From Prosthecobacter algae (GTDB taxonomy: Bacteria; Verrucomicrobiota; Verrucomicrobiia; Verrucomicrobiales; Verrucomicrobiaceae): 64,000 nt of DNA. The stretch spans positions 186,001-250,000 of the forward strand of contig NZ_BAABIA010000004.1 in assembly GCF_039542385.1 (NCBI RefSeq). Direction: 5' to 3'. The first letter of the stretch is position 1, and each line of letters starts with the position of its first letter. Both the position numbers and the translations under genes were made by a program. Positions 49,456 to 58,120 of this stretch are shown piece by piece. The notes beneath the pieces are model-generated. The model did no database searches and was not told the DNA's origin. It saw only the letters and a list, made by a program, of their open reading frames with translations.

Positions 49456-50001
49456 TCAGCCTTGGGTGGTGAAGACGGGAATGGCGTGAGGGGAGGGGAC
49501 TTCTTCGATCTCCGGGTATTCCCCTTCGCTGGGAGGACCCGGAAAGTTTTCATCCACAAACCGACGCCAGGTATCGCGAGTTTTGACGGAGATCAGCTCC
49601 TGGATGCCATCCCCGCATTTGCCGCAGACCATGATGCTGTGGATGAGATGGACTCCTTCGCAGATGCCTGTGATGACAAAATCATCCATGCCTTCCTCGC
49701 TCCGGGCCACCCCGCAGACGGAGCAATGATGGAGGCCCCGGTGCAGATCCACATTTTCATGCTGATAGTCCGAGAGGCGTTTTTTTGACTCCTGGGAAAA
49801 CTCCTCCATCATGGCAATGCGGCAGTGGTCGCACAGGGCGTACTCCATCACACACTCGCCCTTTTTATAGGCTTTGGAGATCTGGAAACCGCCCTGATCG
49901 TCCTCCAGAGTTTCACCACAGCGGGTGCAGTGGCGGAAGGCACGCTCCTCGTATTCGCAATGAAGATCACGAGGGATAGGCGGGGAGGGCTCGTCTGCCA
50001 T
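49456..50001 (-). CDS. Hypothetical protein with four CxxC pairs
   Basis: I do not recognise this 181-residue cytoplasmic protein. It contains four C-x2-C knuckles: CTRCG (~25), CDHC (~57), CSVCG (~93) and CGKCG (~127), arranged as two similar halves, each with a first knuckle, a ~30-residue insert and a second knuckle. Two zinc ribbons are therefore likely. The first half includes GGFQISKAYKKGECVMEYALCDHC and the second FVITGICEGVHLIHSIMVCGKC. No signal peptide or membrane helix. It lies between dusB and the amidase gene on the same strand, with 48 and 36 bases between. Confidence 0.78.
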   Translation of the reverse strand: MADEPSPPIPRDLHCEYEERAFRHCTRCGETLEDDQGGFQISKAYKKGECVMEYALCDHCRIAMMEEFSQESKKRLSDYQHENVDLHRGLHHCSVCGVARSEEGMDDFVITGICEGVHLIHSIMVCGKCGDGIQELISVKTRDTWRRFVDENFPGPPSEGEYPEIEEVPSPHAIPVFTTQG

Positions 50002-50049
50002 GGTTGCATCATGCCTCGGATGCAGGCGTTTGCCAAGACCTATGACGGC

Positions 50050-51078
50050 TCAGTTTGACTCCACCGTGATGTCGTCGTCCACGTCGGGCCGCTGGTGAAA
50101 GCGGTCGCTGTGGGTCAGGTACTCAGCCAGGATGTCATCCAGTTCCATCATGCTGGCGATCTGGCCAAACCGGCCACGCAAAAACTTCCCGCCGGGAATG
50201 CAGCGGGTGTAGCTCATGAGACGGGAACGCATGGAACGCACGATTTCAAATTCACCCCCACGGGTGCTCCGGGCGACGGCCATCTCACAATGACGACGCA
50301 TCAGGGCAAAACGCTGCTGGACGGAGGCCGGGACGGCATGCCCGCCAGTGCTCAGGTAATGCTTGGCCTCCTGAAAGACCCAGGGATTCGCCATCGCTGC
50401 GCGACCGATCATGATGCCCTTCACATTGGTCTGGGCACGGCGGACTTCCACATCCATGCCACTGGCAACGTCACCATTGCCGATCACGGGGATTTTGACG
50501 GCATCTGCCACCTGGCCAATCACGTCCCAGTCTGCCACACCGGTGTAGCCCTGGGCGCGTGTGCGACCATGGACGGTAATGGCCTGGATGCCATTGTCCT
50601 CCAAGATACGGGCGACCTCGACTGCATTGATGGTCTGCGCATCCCAGCCGATTCGCATTTTGGCGGTGACGGGGATGGGTACCGCCTTGGCCACCTCACG
50701 CGCCACTTCGGCGAGCAGCGGGCAATTCTTGAGCAAGGAGGAGCCGCCGTTTTTGGACACTACCTTGTTCACCGGGCAGCCAAAGTTGATGTCGATGAAA
50801 TCGGGCTGCTTCCAGTCAATGATCTTGCGGGCAGCCTCGCCCATGCGCACACCGTCCGCGCCGAAGAGTTGTACGCCCAGCGGGCGCTGGACATCGTCAA
50901 ACTCGGTGTAGTGGCGCGTGCGGTCGTCGCGCTGGAGGATGCCCTCGGCACTGACGAATTCCGTGACCATGACATCGGCCCCCATTTCTTTGCACAGAGC
51001 ACGGAAAGTCACGTCGGTGACACCGGCCATCGGGGCCAGGTAGAGAGGAAAATGATCGCTATGCAGCCAGGGGAGCAT
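50050..51078 (-). CDS. dusB: tRNA-dihydrouridine synthase, DusB-like
   Basis: An FMN enzyme that reduces uridine in the tRNA D-loop using NADPH. The 342-residue protein has the N-terminal TIM barrel with LAPMAGVTDVTFRALC, INFGCPVNKV (catalytic Cys), KMRIGWD, VHGRTRAQGYTG and IGNGDV (FMN phosphate loop), then a helical tRNA-binding domain. The order is that of DusB, the housekeeping bacterial form. The start at 51078 leaves the usual N-terminus. It heads a run of three minus-strand genes. Confidence 0.95.
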   Translation of the reverse strand: MLPWLHSDHFPLYLAPMAGVTDVTFRALCKEMGADVMVTEFVSAEGILQRDDRTRHYTEFDDVQRPLGVQLFGADGVRMGEAARKIIDWKQPDFIDINFGCPVNKVVSKNGGSSLLKNCPLLAEVAREVAKAVPIPVTAKMRIGWDAQTINAVEVARILEDNGIQAITVHGRTRAQGYTGVADWDVIGQVADAVKIPVIGNGDVASGMDVEVRRAQTNVKGIMIGRAAMANPWVFQEAKHYLSTGGHAVPASVQQRFALMRRHCEMAVARSTRGGEFEIVRSMRSRLMSYTRCIPGGKFLRGRFGQIASMMELDDILAEYLTHSDRFHQRPDVDDDITVESN

Positions 51079-51161
51079 CCTTTAGTGTAACCTCACATGT
51101 GCTTGTGGGCAAGGTTCGTGCTTGATAACGCAGGCCCCTCGCGCTGAAGGTTGCTTTTTGC

Positions 51162-52760
51162 ATGGAATTTAACTCCAAATCGGATCAGGGAAATGTCACC
51201 ACAGCACTGGGTGGTGCGCCGCCTCATGACCAGGAACTGCCGAGGCTGCCCGGAGCAGATCAGGGGGGGGCGCTTTTCGCAGCGGATCCCCAGGTGTTTC
51301 CAGAGGGGCCAGCTTCCGCCCAGATTCCCAATCCGGAGGTCGTCAAATCCGGAGCCGAGTTTGGCATGACGCGTTTTTGTGAGCAGGCTTTCGTCAATCC
51401 TGAGTCAGCCAGTCTGGGCAGCGTGGCGCTTTTACGGGCCTTTGATGACAGCGGCCTGTGGCTGGCCAGTCTGGTGCAGCCTGTGCATCTGGTGGCGGAA
51501 CTGCGCCAGAATTGCTGCCAGCTCACACGTGTGGTGGTCACGCAATGGACACGGCAGGGAGAAACTCACAAGCTGGTGCGTCTGGCGGAGGCTTTGCTGG
51601 AGGCCCAACCGCCTGTGCTCACCCATGAGGCGGGGCAGATCATGGCCTTGCTAACGAGTTTGTTAGGCGTGCTGCGTCCCGTCCAGGCACCTCGCTGGCT
51701 GGCCGCTTGCCGTCCATTGTTGAAGGACTCCGTGGATCCGCACCTGCTGAAGGAGGCTGCCCAATGGGTGGAAGTAGGCCAGCTTCTGCTGCCGCTGCCC
51801 CAGGAGGATAGGCTGTTCTGGAACCGTCGGTTGCGTGAACCCGAAAGCGACTGGGACTGGGAGAGCAATGAGGCGCTGGATGCACTTCAGCGTCTGGCCC
51901 CGCTGCTGCCGATGCAGCATGAAACCTTGCCGCTATTCCAGGCGGCCTTGCCGCGCTGCTGGTGGTCTCTCTGGCGGGCCGGGCAGGGGACGGTACCGCT
52001 GCCCGCAGGGCCACGGGCGCGGTCACTTTCCACCTTCGTCCTGGGGCTGGTCTCTGGCATCGGTTGCATGATGCTGACCGGCTGGTGGGTGCTGTATAAG
52101 CTGCCGCTGCCTGAATGGGTATATTTTGGGGAATCACAGCAGGAGACCGCAGGGATCGCCAGCCAGATAGCTCCCTCGCGGTCGGAGCCTACGCCTCCCG
52201 TCTTTTCCTTCCATGCCGTGGAGCCTCCGGTAAAGACCCCGCAACCTTTGGCAGATCGCCTGCCAGCGGTGGAGGCCCCGCCCGTGAAAATCGCCAGTGT
52301 CAAACGGCCTGAACCACCTGCTGCCCCGGCGGTCGTTCCTGTGGTGCTTTCTCCCGCCATGCAATCCCGCCTCGCCGAGGCTGCGGAAATCGCTGGGGCG
52401 ATGCCTGACCTCACCCGGCTGCATAGCCTGGTGAAAAGTGGCAGCTTGCGGGAGGCGATCCCGCATGTGCAGGGGCGCACCATGGTGGCTTCCCAGGGCA
52501 GCCGTCAGCACCGGGCCCTGCTGCGCTGGCTCATGCTGGATCCGCCGAGTGATCCTGAAGTCCGTGAACTGGTGGGCAAGACAGCCGTCAGGACCCTCGA
52601 TTCAAAGGAAATGTGCGAAACGCTGAAGTTCTGCCTGCATGCGGATTCGCCCAATTTGCCCCAGGCACGTGAATGCGCCTCCTTGCTCCTGGCCCTTCGG
52701 GCGGAGGGCCTCAATGAAACGGAGCGCCAGATGCTGACGGCTGCGGCCACGGCAAAGTAG
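51162..52760 (+). CDS. Unrecognised single-pass membrane protein, paralogue of the 29335 gene
   Basis: A 532-residue protein of no named family known to me. The N-terminal ~60 residues are low-complexity. A helical domain (~65-275) contains LVRLAEALLEAQPP, RLREPESDWDWES and FQAALPRCWWSLW. One transmembrane helix lies at ~291-312, then a Pro-rich linker (~330-395) and a C-terminal helical domain (~400-532) with LLRWLMLDPPSDPEVR. Each block has an equivalent in the same order in the protein at 29335, though overall identity is low. ATG 51162 has no strong ribosome-binding site. It is divergent from dusB and convergent with the TonB receptor, with a terminator between. Confidence 0.75.
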   Translation: MEFNSKSDQGNVTTALGGAPPHDQELPRLPGADQGGALFAADPQVFPEGPASAQIPNPEVVKSGAEFGMTRFCEQAFVNPESASLGSVALLRAFDDSGLWLASLVQPVHLVAELRQNCCQLTRVVVTQWTRQGETHKLVRLAEALLEAQPPVLTHEAGQIMALLTSLLGVLRPVQAPRWLAACRPLLKDSVDPHLLKEAAQWVEVGQLLLPLPQEDRLFWNRRLREPESDWDWESNEALDALQRLAPLLPMQHETLPLFQAALPRCWWSLWRAGQGTVPLPAGPRARSLSTFVLGLVSGIGCMMLTGWWVLYKLPLPEWVYFGESQQETAGIASQIAPSRSEPTPPVFSFHAVEPPVKTPQPLADRLPAVEAPPVKIASVKRPEPPAAPAVVPVVLSPAMQSRLAEAAEIAGAMPDLTRLHSLVKSGSLREAIPHVQGRTMVASQGSRQHRALLRWLMLDPPSDPEVRELVGKTAVRTLDSKEMCETLKFCLHADSPNLPQARECASLLLALRAEGLNETERQMLTAAATAK

Positions 52761-52791
52761 CGCGGGTTGCCTGGATGAAGGGCAAATAAAA

Positions 52792-52817
52792 AAGGTGCCT
52801 GCTTTCACAGGCACCTT
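52792..52817. terminator. Bidirectional terminator between 51162 gene and TonB receptor
   Basis: AAGGTGCCTG-CTTTCA-CAGGCACCTT, a 10-bp perfect stem followed by TTTTTTATTTG on the minus strand, 21 bases after the TonB-receptor stop. Confidence 0.92.
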
Positions 52818-52838
52818 GAGAGGAAACACGAAGGGGGA

Positions 52839-54974
52839 TCAGAATTGGAAAGAGCCGCCCACGTAGAAATTGCGACCGTAGCCCGGATCAATGCCGTCAT
52901 TGCGTACCCGTGAGTAGTAGCTTTCGTCGAAGACATTGTTCAGGCCTGCCATGGCGGTGAAGTTTTTGGTGACTTTCACTTCAGCGGTCAAATCCCAGGT
53001 CATGTAACCGGGGATGAAGCGGTTGGCCGTCTGGGCGTCATCGGCGAAATGGTCATCCACGAAGGTGCCGAGAAAGGAGATCTTGACCTTGTTCTTCAAA
53101 TTGTAGATCAGGCCGGTGCGGATGATGTACTCTGGGGCATACTGAGGGGTGGCACCGTCATTCGGGCCGCCGTAGAGCTTGGCCTGAAGGAGGGTGGCAT
53201 TGGCATAAACGTTGAGGGAGCCGATGCGCTCGACGTTGTTGGTTCCGTTGAGCTGATCTGCCAGGCCGATGACGTCCACCTGCAGGGCACCATCCCAGCC
53301 GTAGTTGATGCTGCGGCCGACACTGCGCAGAACATTGCCATTGAGACCGAAGCGATTGTCCAGATCCACCAGGAAGAGGCTGGTGTCATACGTGATCCAG
53401 GTGCGCGGCGTGCCGCGATAGCCCAGCTCATAGTTCCAGCCGACCCCAGGGCCGGCATCGGTGGTGGTCACACCGGTTTCGGCCACGATGGCCTCGCTGA
53501 AAACGGTGGTGCGGTAGCTCTGGGAAACGTTGGCGTAGAGTTCTGTGTCACTGCCCAGATCATAGGAAAGACCGATGCCAAACAGGGGCTGGGCCTCGAA
53601 GTCAGCGCGGGCCGCTTCACTGGTCAGCGCCCCTGTGGCTGGGTTGTAATTCTGCACGTTGACCGACTGATTGATCATCTCCATGCGGAAGCCGGGAGTG
53701 ATGGAGAATTTGCCAAAGGTGAATTTGTTTTCCACGAAGAGAGAGCCGTAAACCGTCTCGCGCAGGGAATCCTGGGTGGTGATGCCATTGTCTGCATCCG
53801 GCTCAAAGCCGCGCTGGTCCTGCCGGGGGGAGGTCAGGTAGTAAAACTGCATGCCCGCAGCCAAGGTGTGGGTGTTTCCCCAGGCTTCCCAGTCATGACG
53901 GATGCGGGGCTCGATGCCAAAGGTGTAGAACTCCTGGTTTTCGATCGTGTTGGTCAAGGCGTTCGGGCCTGTGGGCAGGGTGCCGAAGCCACCCCCGCGC
54001 TGGCGTTTGCTCCAGCGCTGATAGTAGCTCGCCCAGGATTTGACGCTCAGTTCAGTGCCGGGCTGGAAGGTGTGCTGAAGCTCCAAAGAGCCTGCGTAGC
54101 GCTTCAGGCGGAATTGATCATTGAAGCGCGTGGTTTTGTCGGGATTTTTGGCAAAATCGGAAGCGGTCAGTCCACCAGGTTCCCCGTGTTCTTCTTCGTA
54201 TCCGTCAAAGGCGAAGATGAGTCGGGTATCGGCATCAATGTCCCAGGCCAGCTTGAAGTGCCCCCCGTCCAGTCGGTAGTCGCTGTTTGCCTCACGGAAG
54301 CCGTTGGATTCCCGGTGATTGAAGTAGCCGTAGTAGCCGAGGCTGCCCAGCGTCCCGTCCACCGCCGTGTAGCTGGAGAAAAGATCATCGGAGCCGACAA
54401 TGTTCTGGGTCCGGAATGAAAAAGGGGACTCCCGGTTTGGCATGTAGGTGATGTAGTTCAGGGCACCGCCCGGCTGGGGGCCATACATGAGGGAGCCGCC
54501 GCCACGAATGAATTCGATCCGGTCCACCGTATCGAGCGGCGGTGTGTAGTAAGCCTCGGGATAACCAAAAGGATCGGCATGGATGGGGATGCCATCCTTC
54601 AGCACCTGCATGAACTGCATGCGATGGGGTTCCCCGATGCCGCGATAACCCAGACTAACGAGAGGTGTCGTTTCTTCAGAAAATAGCAGGCCGGGGGTCA
54701 GCGCCAGGGCCTGGCGGTAATTGTTCGCCTGCACTTTTGGCAGAGCATCCAGGTCAATCACGGTCGCTCGTTTGCCCGCAAAGACCTTGGTTCCTTCCAC
54801 GGGTGCCAGAAAGGGATTCTGAATGACGGAATCATTTTCGGCCTCGCCATACACCGTGATTTCTTCCAACACGGTCGTTTCTGCTGAAGCAGGTGCTTCA
54901 GCTTGAGGCGTTTGGGCAAAGGCACTGCTGCTACCTAGAAGGAGCAGGGCAGAAAGGCGGGAAAGTCGTTTCAT
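52839..54974 (-). CDS. TonB-dependent outer-membrane receptor
   Basis: A 711-residue beta-barrel receptor that imports scarce ligands with energy from TonB-ExbBD. A signal peptide (MKRLSRLSALLLLGSSSAFA) precedes a TonB-box-like stretch (LEEITVYGEA), the plug domain (~60-180, NNYRQALALTPGLLF, SLGYRGIGEPHRMQFMQVLKDG, IEFIRGGGSLMYGPQPGGALNYI) and the barrel, which ends with a terminal Phe (FYVGGSFQF) as required for BAM recognition. The plug resembles FecA-type ferric-citrate/siderophore receptors, so iron import is the first guess. No Fur box could be seen by eye upstream. A small palindrome ATTGCG-T-CGCAAT is at 55073-55085. Confidence 0.93.
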   Translation of the reverse strand: MKRLSRLSALLLLGSSSAFAQTPQAEAPASAETTVLEEITVYGEAENDSVIQNPFLAPVEGTKVFAGKRATVIDLDALPKVQANNYRQALALTPGLLFSEETTPLVSLGYRGIGEPHRMQFMQVLKDGIPIHADPFGYPEAYYTPPLDTVDRIEFIRGGGSLMYGPQPGGALNYITYMPNRESPFSFRTQNIVGSDDLFSSYTAVDGTLGSLGYYGYFNHRESNGFREANSDYRLDGGHFKLAWDIDADTRLIFAFDGYEEEHGEPGGLTASDFAKNPDKTTRFNDQFRLKRYAGSLELQHTFQPGTELSVKSWASYYQRWSKRQRGGGFGTLPTGPNALTNTIENQEFYTFGIEPRIRHDWEAWGNTHTLAAGMQFYYLTSPRQDQRGFEPDADNGITTQDSLRETVYGSLFVENKFTFGKFSITPGFRMEMINQSVNVQNYNPATGALTSEAARADFEAQPLFGIGLSYDLGSDTELYANVSQSYRTTVFSEAIVAETGVTTTDAGPGVGWNYELGYRGTPRTWITYDTSLFLVDLDNRFGLNGNVLRSVGRSINYGWDGALQVDVIGLADQLNGTNNVERIGSLNVYANATLLQAKLYGGPNDGATPQYAPEYIIRTGLIYNLKNKVKISFLGTFVDDHFADDAQTANRFIPGYMTWDLTAEVKVTKNFTAMAGLNNVFDESYYSRVRNDGIDPGYGRNFYVGGSFQF

Positions 54975-55091
54975 GAAGGTTGGGAATGGGGCCTCATGCG
55001 ACTGAGAAGCGGTCGCATTTTGACCGCCTTGATGGTGAAGAAGGATAAAAAGCGTGCAAGTGAAATTACGCGATTGCGTCGCAATAACTAA

Positions 55092-55121
55092 AACGGGGCA
55101 CCTGTTTCCAGGTGCCCCGTT
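55092..55121. terminator. Terminator after the CobA-HemD gene
   Basis: AACGGGGCACCTG-TTTC-CAGGTGCCCCGTT, a 13-bp perfect stem 14 bases past the stop codon on the minus strand, followed by TTAGTTATT. Confidence 0.92.
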
Positions 55122-55134
55122 TGAAAACGAATGG

Positions 55135-56664
55135 CTACTTCAATGCTTCCAACACGGCCTCGACAAGACCAGGAATGGTATTGGCCTTGGCCTCCACATC
55201 CACTGTCAGGCCGCGTTTACGGGCTGCCTCGGAGGTGATGGGGCCGATGCTGGCCACCTGGATGCCGGCGGGCAGGGGAATGTTCAGGTCTAGGAAACAT
55301 TCCACCGTGCTGGCACTGGTAAAGGTGATCATGTCGGCACCTTCGTTCACCAGCCGGGCGATGGCTTCCAGATTGTCATCCTTCTCGGGGACCGTGCGAT
55401 AGGCGATGGCCTCATCCACGATGGCTCCCAGGCCGGTGAGTTCGTTGGCGATGACCTCGCGGGTTTCCTCGCCGCGCACCCACAGCACATTGACGTTTTC
55501 CATGTTTTGGAAGTCCTTGAGGGCGGCCACCAGGCCTTCAGCCACAAAATTCTTTTCCGGCATCAGATCAACGGCCAGGTGGTGTTCCTTCACTTTTTCT
55601 GCCGTGCCTGGTCCCACAACGGCAATGCGGACTCCTCCGATGCTGCGGGCATCGTTGTAGATCTTGTAAAACATTTTGAAGAACGCATCCACCGCATTGG
55701 GGCTTGTGAAAATCAGCCATTCATAGGTGTGGCAATCCTGCACCAGTTCACCAAAGGCCATTAGGTTATGCGGCTCCTCAATGCGGATGGTCGGCAGTTC
55801 GATGACATCTGCGCCGAGGGTGCGCAGCTTTTTGCTCAGCACGCCGATCTGCTGCCGGGTGCGGGTGACCACCACGCGTTTGCCAAAAAGAGGACGGTTT
55901 TCAAACCAGTTGATGTTTTTGCGCTCCTTCACCACATCGCCAACGACGGCTACTGCGGGGGCCTTAAAGCCTGCCTCTTTGACCTTGGCGGCCATGGTCC
56001 CCAGGGTGGCAATGAGCGTCTGCTGGCGACCGTGCGTGGCCCAGCGGACCAAGGCCATGGGCGTTTCAGGATCGGCTCCGTTCTCGATGAATTTCCCGGT
56101 GATTTCTTCCATGCGTTCGACGCCCATGAGAAACACCTTGGTGCCGTCTGCTTTCGCCAGCTTGGCATAATCCAGGCTGGTTTCTTCCTTGGTCGGGTCT
56201 TCGTGGCCGGTGAAAATGGTGAGCTGGCTGGCGTGGTCGCGGTGGGTCACCGGAATGCCTGCATAAGCCGGGCCTGCGATAGCACTGGTGATGCCGGGCA
56301 CGATTTCAAAAAGCACACCGGCTTCGGCCAGTTCGGCCGCTTCTTCCGCCCCGCGCCCAAAGAGAACTGGGTCACCGCCCTTGAGCCGTGTCACCACTTT
56401 GCCCTCACGGGTCAACTTGACGATCAGTTCATTGATCTGGTCCTGCGTCAGAGTGTGGTCTTTGGCCTTTTTCCCCACATAAATGCGTTCGGTGCCAGGG
56501 CGTGCATAGCGCAGGAACTCTGGGTTGCAGAGGTAATCATAGACCAGGACATCGGCGGCCTCGATGCATTCTTTGCCCTTGATCGTTAGCAGGCCGGGAT
56601 CGCCAGGGCCGGCGCCGACAAGGTAACAGATGCCTGGGGAGGAAGGGGCGGATGATTTCGACAT
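55135..56664 (-). CDS. Uroporphyrinogen-III C-methyltransferase fused to uroporphyrinogen-III synthase
   Basis: A bifunctional tetrapyrrole enzyme of 509 residues. The N-terminal ~255 residues are SUMT/CobA: LVGAGPGDPGLLTIKG, VVTRLKGGDPVLFGRG, VVPGITSAIAGPAYAGIPVTHRD and PMALVRWATHGRQQ. It methylates uroporphyrinogen III to precorrin-2 for siroheme or cobalamin. The C-terminal ~250 residues are HemD: GKRVVVTRTRQQIGVLSKKL, WLIFTSPNAVDAFF and DMITFTSASTVECFL. It closes hydroxymethylbilane to uroporphyrinogen III. The fusion is known from several phyla. ATG 56664 is chosen since it starts directly at the family N-terminus. It is monocistronic with its own terminator, downstream of ffs on the same strand. 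Confidence 0.95.
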   Translation of the reverse strand: MSKSSAPSSPGICYLVGAGPGDPGLLTIKGKECIEAADVLVYDYLCNPEFLRYARPGTERIYVGKKAKDHTLTQDQINELIVKLTREGKVVTRLKGGDPVLFGRGAEEAAELAEAGVLFEIVPGITSAIAGPAYAGIPVTHRDHASQLTIFTGHEDPTKEETSLDYAKLAKADGTKVFLMGVERMEEITGKFIENGADPETPMALVRWATHGRQQTLIATLGTMAAKVKEAGFKAPAVAVVGDVVKERKNINWFENRPLFGKRVVVTRTRQQIGVLSKKLRTLGADVIELPTIRIEEPHNLMAFGELVQDCHTYEWLIFTSPNAVDAFFKMFYKIYNDARSIGGVRIAVVGPGTAEKVKEHHLAVDLMPEKNFVAEGLVAALKDFQNMENVNVLWVRGEETREVIANELTGLGAIVDEAIAYRTVPEKDDNLEAIARLVNEGADMITFTSASTVECFLDLNIPLPAGIQVASIGPITSEAARKRGLTVDVEAKANTIPGLVEAVLEALK

Positions 56665-56736
56665 GATTGGGAAAGGGCTACGACTGTGGCGAGCCTGCCG
56701 CACATGGCAACTCCCGCTCAATCGTGGAGCAAAGGA

Positions 56737-56830
56737 GTGTCAGGGAACCGCAGCATGGACAGGCATGCTGCCGTTGCTTCCGTCAGGACCTGGCGGGATT
56801 CACAAGCTGGACATCCGCGGCCCCTGACAC
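56737..56830 (-). ncRNA. ffs: Signal recognition particle RNA (4.5S type)
   Basis: The minus strand contains the universally conserved SRP domain IV, CCGCCAGGTCCTGACGGAAGCAACGG, matching CCAGGTCC-[loop]-GGAAGCA of 4.5S RNA, with the tetraloop UGAC in place of the common GGAA; UGAC fits the URRC class. The 5' end GTGTCAGGG pairs perfectly with the 3' end CCCTGACAC over 9 bp, closing a single long hairpin of 94 bases, the usual size for bacterial small SRP RNA. A promoter-like TTGTCG-N17-TAATCC ends 4 bases upstream. It scaffolds Ffh for co-translational membrane targeting. It occupies part of the 325-base gap 56665-56989. Confidence 0.9.
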
Positions 56831-56834
56831 ATTT

Positions 56835-56863
56835 GGATTAGTGCAGAGAAAGCACTTCGACAA
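56835..56863 (-). promoter_or_regulatory. Predicted promoter of ffs
   Basis: On the minus strand TTGTCG, a 17-base spacer and TAATCC precede the 5' end of ffs by 4 bases. This fits a sigma-70-type promoter with optimal spacing. Confidence 0.55.
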
Positions 56864-56925
56864 GCGGCAAAAATGAAGTTTCTCGGATAAAAATCACACG
56901 AAATCACCAGATGTGAAAAATGGTG

Positions 56926-56954
56926 TTGTCGAAAAAGCACAGATTCGGTAGAAG
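56926..56954 (+). promoter_or_regulatory. Predicted promoter of the coiled-coil gene cluster
   Basis: TTGTCG, a 17-base spacer and TAGAAG, ending 35 bases before the ATG at 56990. It has the same -35 hexamer and spacing as the ffs promoter on the opposite strand. Confidence 0.5.
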
Positions 56955-56989
56955 ACGGGACTTAATTCACATTTCCCAACAACAATATC

Positions 56990-58063
56990 ATGGTCTGGAA
57001 GATTCTATCTGCACTCACCGCTGCCTGCCTCGCAGGTGCCGCCTACTTCGCATGGTCCAATCAAGCGGACTTGAAAAACGAGCGGACCCGCCTTGCTGCG
57101 GCCAATGCCAACCTCAAGGCAGCCCAGGAGCGCAAAACTGAAGGTGACGCTGCCCTCAAAGTGAAGCAGGAGGCTTTGATCGCCGCTCAGAAAGACCGTG
57201 ACACGGCACGCGAAGAAGTGCTGAAGCTGACGGCTGAGGCTCAGGAAAAAGAAGCCGCTCTCGCAGTGATCAAAGGCAATCTCGATCAGGTCTCCTCCCA
57301 GGTGACTTCGGTGGAAAAGCAGATTGATGACGCAGGCGACATCGAAAAACTGGTGGCCCAGATCGAAAAGCTCAAAAAAGAACAGCAGGATGCTGAAGGT
57401 GCGGTGGCCAATCAGAGCCAGCGCGTCGCTGCTGCCAAAGAGCAATATGATTATGTGGTCAGCCAGATGACCAAGCTGCGCGACACCGAGGCCCAGGGCC
57501 GCAAAGGTGTGGTGGCTCCGGATTTCACCGCCCGCATCGCTCAATACTTCCCTGAGTGGGATTTCGCCATCCTGACCAAGGGCAATTCCCAGGGCGTCTT
57601 TGCCAATGCCGACCTCGAAGTGAAGCGTGGCCGTCAGGTCATCGCCAAGCTCAAGGTTCGTAACGTCGAGCAGAATGGTTCCATCGCTGACCTCATTCCA
57701 GGAACTCTGGCCAAAGGTGATGCCATCCGCACCGGTGATGTGGTGGTCGCTGCTGCCAAGCAGAGCGTCGAAGATGACAAGAAGAGCAACACCCCTACAC
57801 CTGCCACTCCGACAGGCGAAGCCACCCCTGCGGCTCCTCCTGCCGCTCCGATGAATTCCGATCCCTTCGGTGCCCCTGCTGCTCCAGCCGCACCTGCAGC
57901 CCCGATGAATTCGGATCCCTTTGGTGCACCAGCCGCTCCAGCAGCGCCAGCCGCCCCGATGAATTCCGATCCTTTCGGTGCACCTGCAGCCCCAGCCGCT
58001 CCCGCAACCCCAGCGGCTCCCGCGACCGATCCTTTTGCTCCCGCTCCTGCTCCTGCCAATTAA
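56990..58063 (+). CDS. Membrane-anchored coiled-coil protein with DPFGAP repeats
   Basis: A 357-residue protein of no named family known to me. An N-terminal membrane anchor (ILSALTAACLAGAAYFAW) is followed by a long coiled coil (~28-165, Glu/Lys/Gln-rich heptads). A small beta domain follows (~175-260: FPEWDFAILTKGNSQGVFANADLEVKRG, then VIAKLKVRNVEQNGSIADLIPGTLAKGDAIRTGD). A Pro/Ala tail has three 18-residue repeats beginning MNSDPFGAP. The anchor-coil-beta layout recalls MreC and FlgT-C-like modules. The next gene encodes a shorter protein with the same layout, 57 bases on. The cluster probably encodes envelope structural proteins (inference). Confidence 0.78.
   Translation: MVWKILSALTAACLAGAAYFAWSNQADLKNERTRLAAANANLKAAQERKTEGDAALKVKQEALIAAQKDRDTAREEVLKLTAEAQEKEAALAVIKGNLDQVSSQVTSVEKQIDDAGDIEKLVAQIEKLKKEQQDAEGAVANQSQRVAAAKEQYDYVVSQMTKLRDTEAQGRKGVVAPDFTARIAQYFPEWDFAILTKGNSQGVFANADLEVKRGRQVIAKLKVRNVEQNGSIADLIPGTLAKGDAIRTGDVVVAAAKQSVEDDKKSNTPTPATPTGEATPAAPPAAPMNSDPFGAPAAPAAPAAPMNSDPFGAPAAPAAPAAPMNSDPFGAPAAPAAPATPAAPATDPFAPAPAPAN
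57851..58012 (+). repeat. Three tandem 54-bp repeats in the coiled-coil gene
   Basis: Units start at 57851, 57905 and 57959, each with ATGAATTC(C/G)GATCC and encoding MNSDPFGAPAAPAAPAAP-like residues; the third diverges at its end. In-frame 54-base units can expand or contract without breaking the gene. Confidence 0.9.
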
Positions 58064-58120
58064 GAACTGGGTTTCTGGTTTTACAGTCACCCCTCAGGCC
58101 ACTTTTTTTACTCCTCCCCA

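Noticed and set aside
54975..55091. Fur box upstream of the TonB receptor
   Set aside because: No sequence close to the GATAATGATAATCATTATC consensus is present; only a short unrelated palindrome (55073-55085) was seen.
56665..56989. Possible cobalamin or SAM riboswitch upstream of the CobA-HemD gene
   Set aside because: No B12-box or SAM-I core was found; the conserved block proved to be the SRP RNA.
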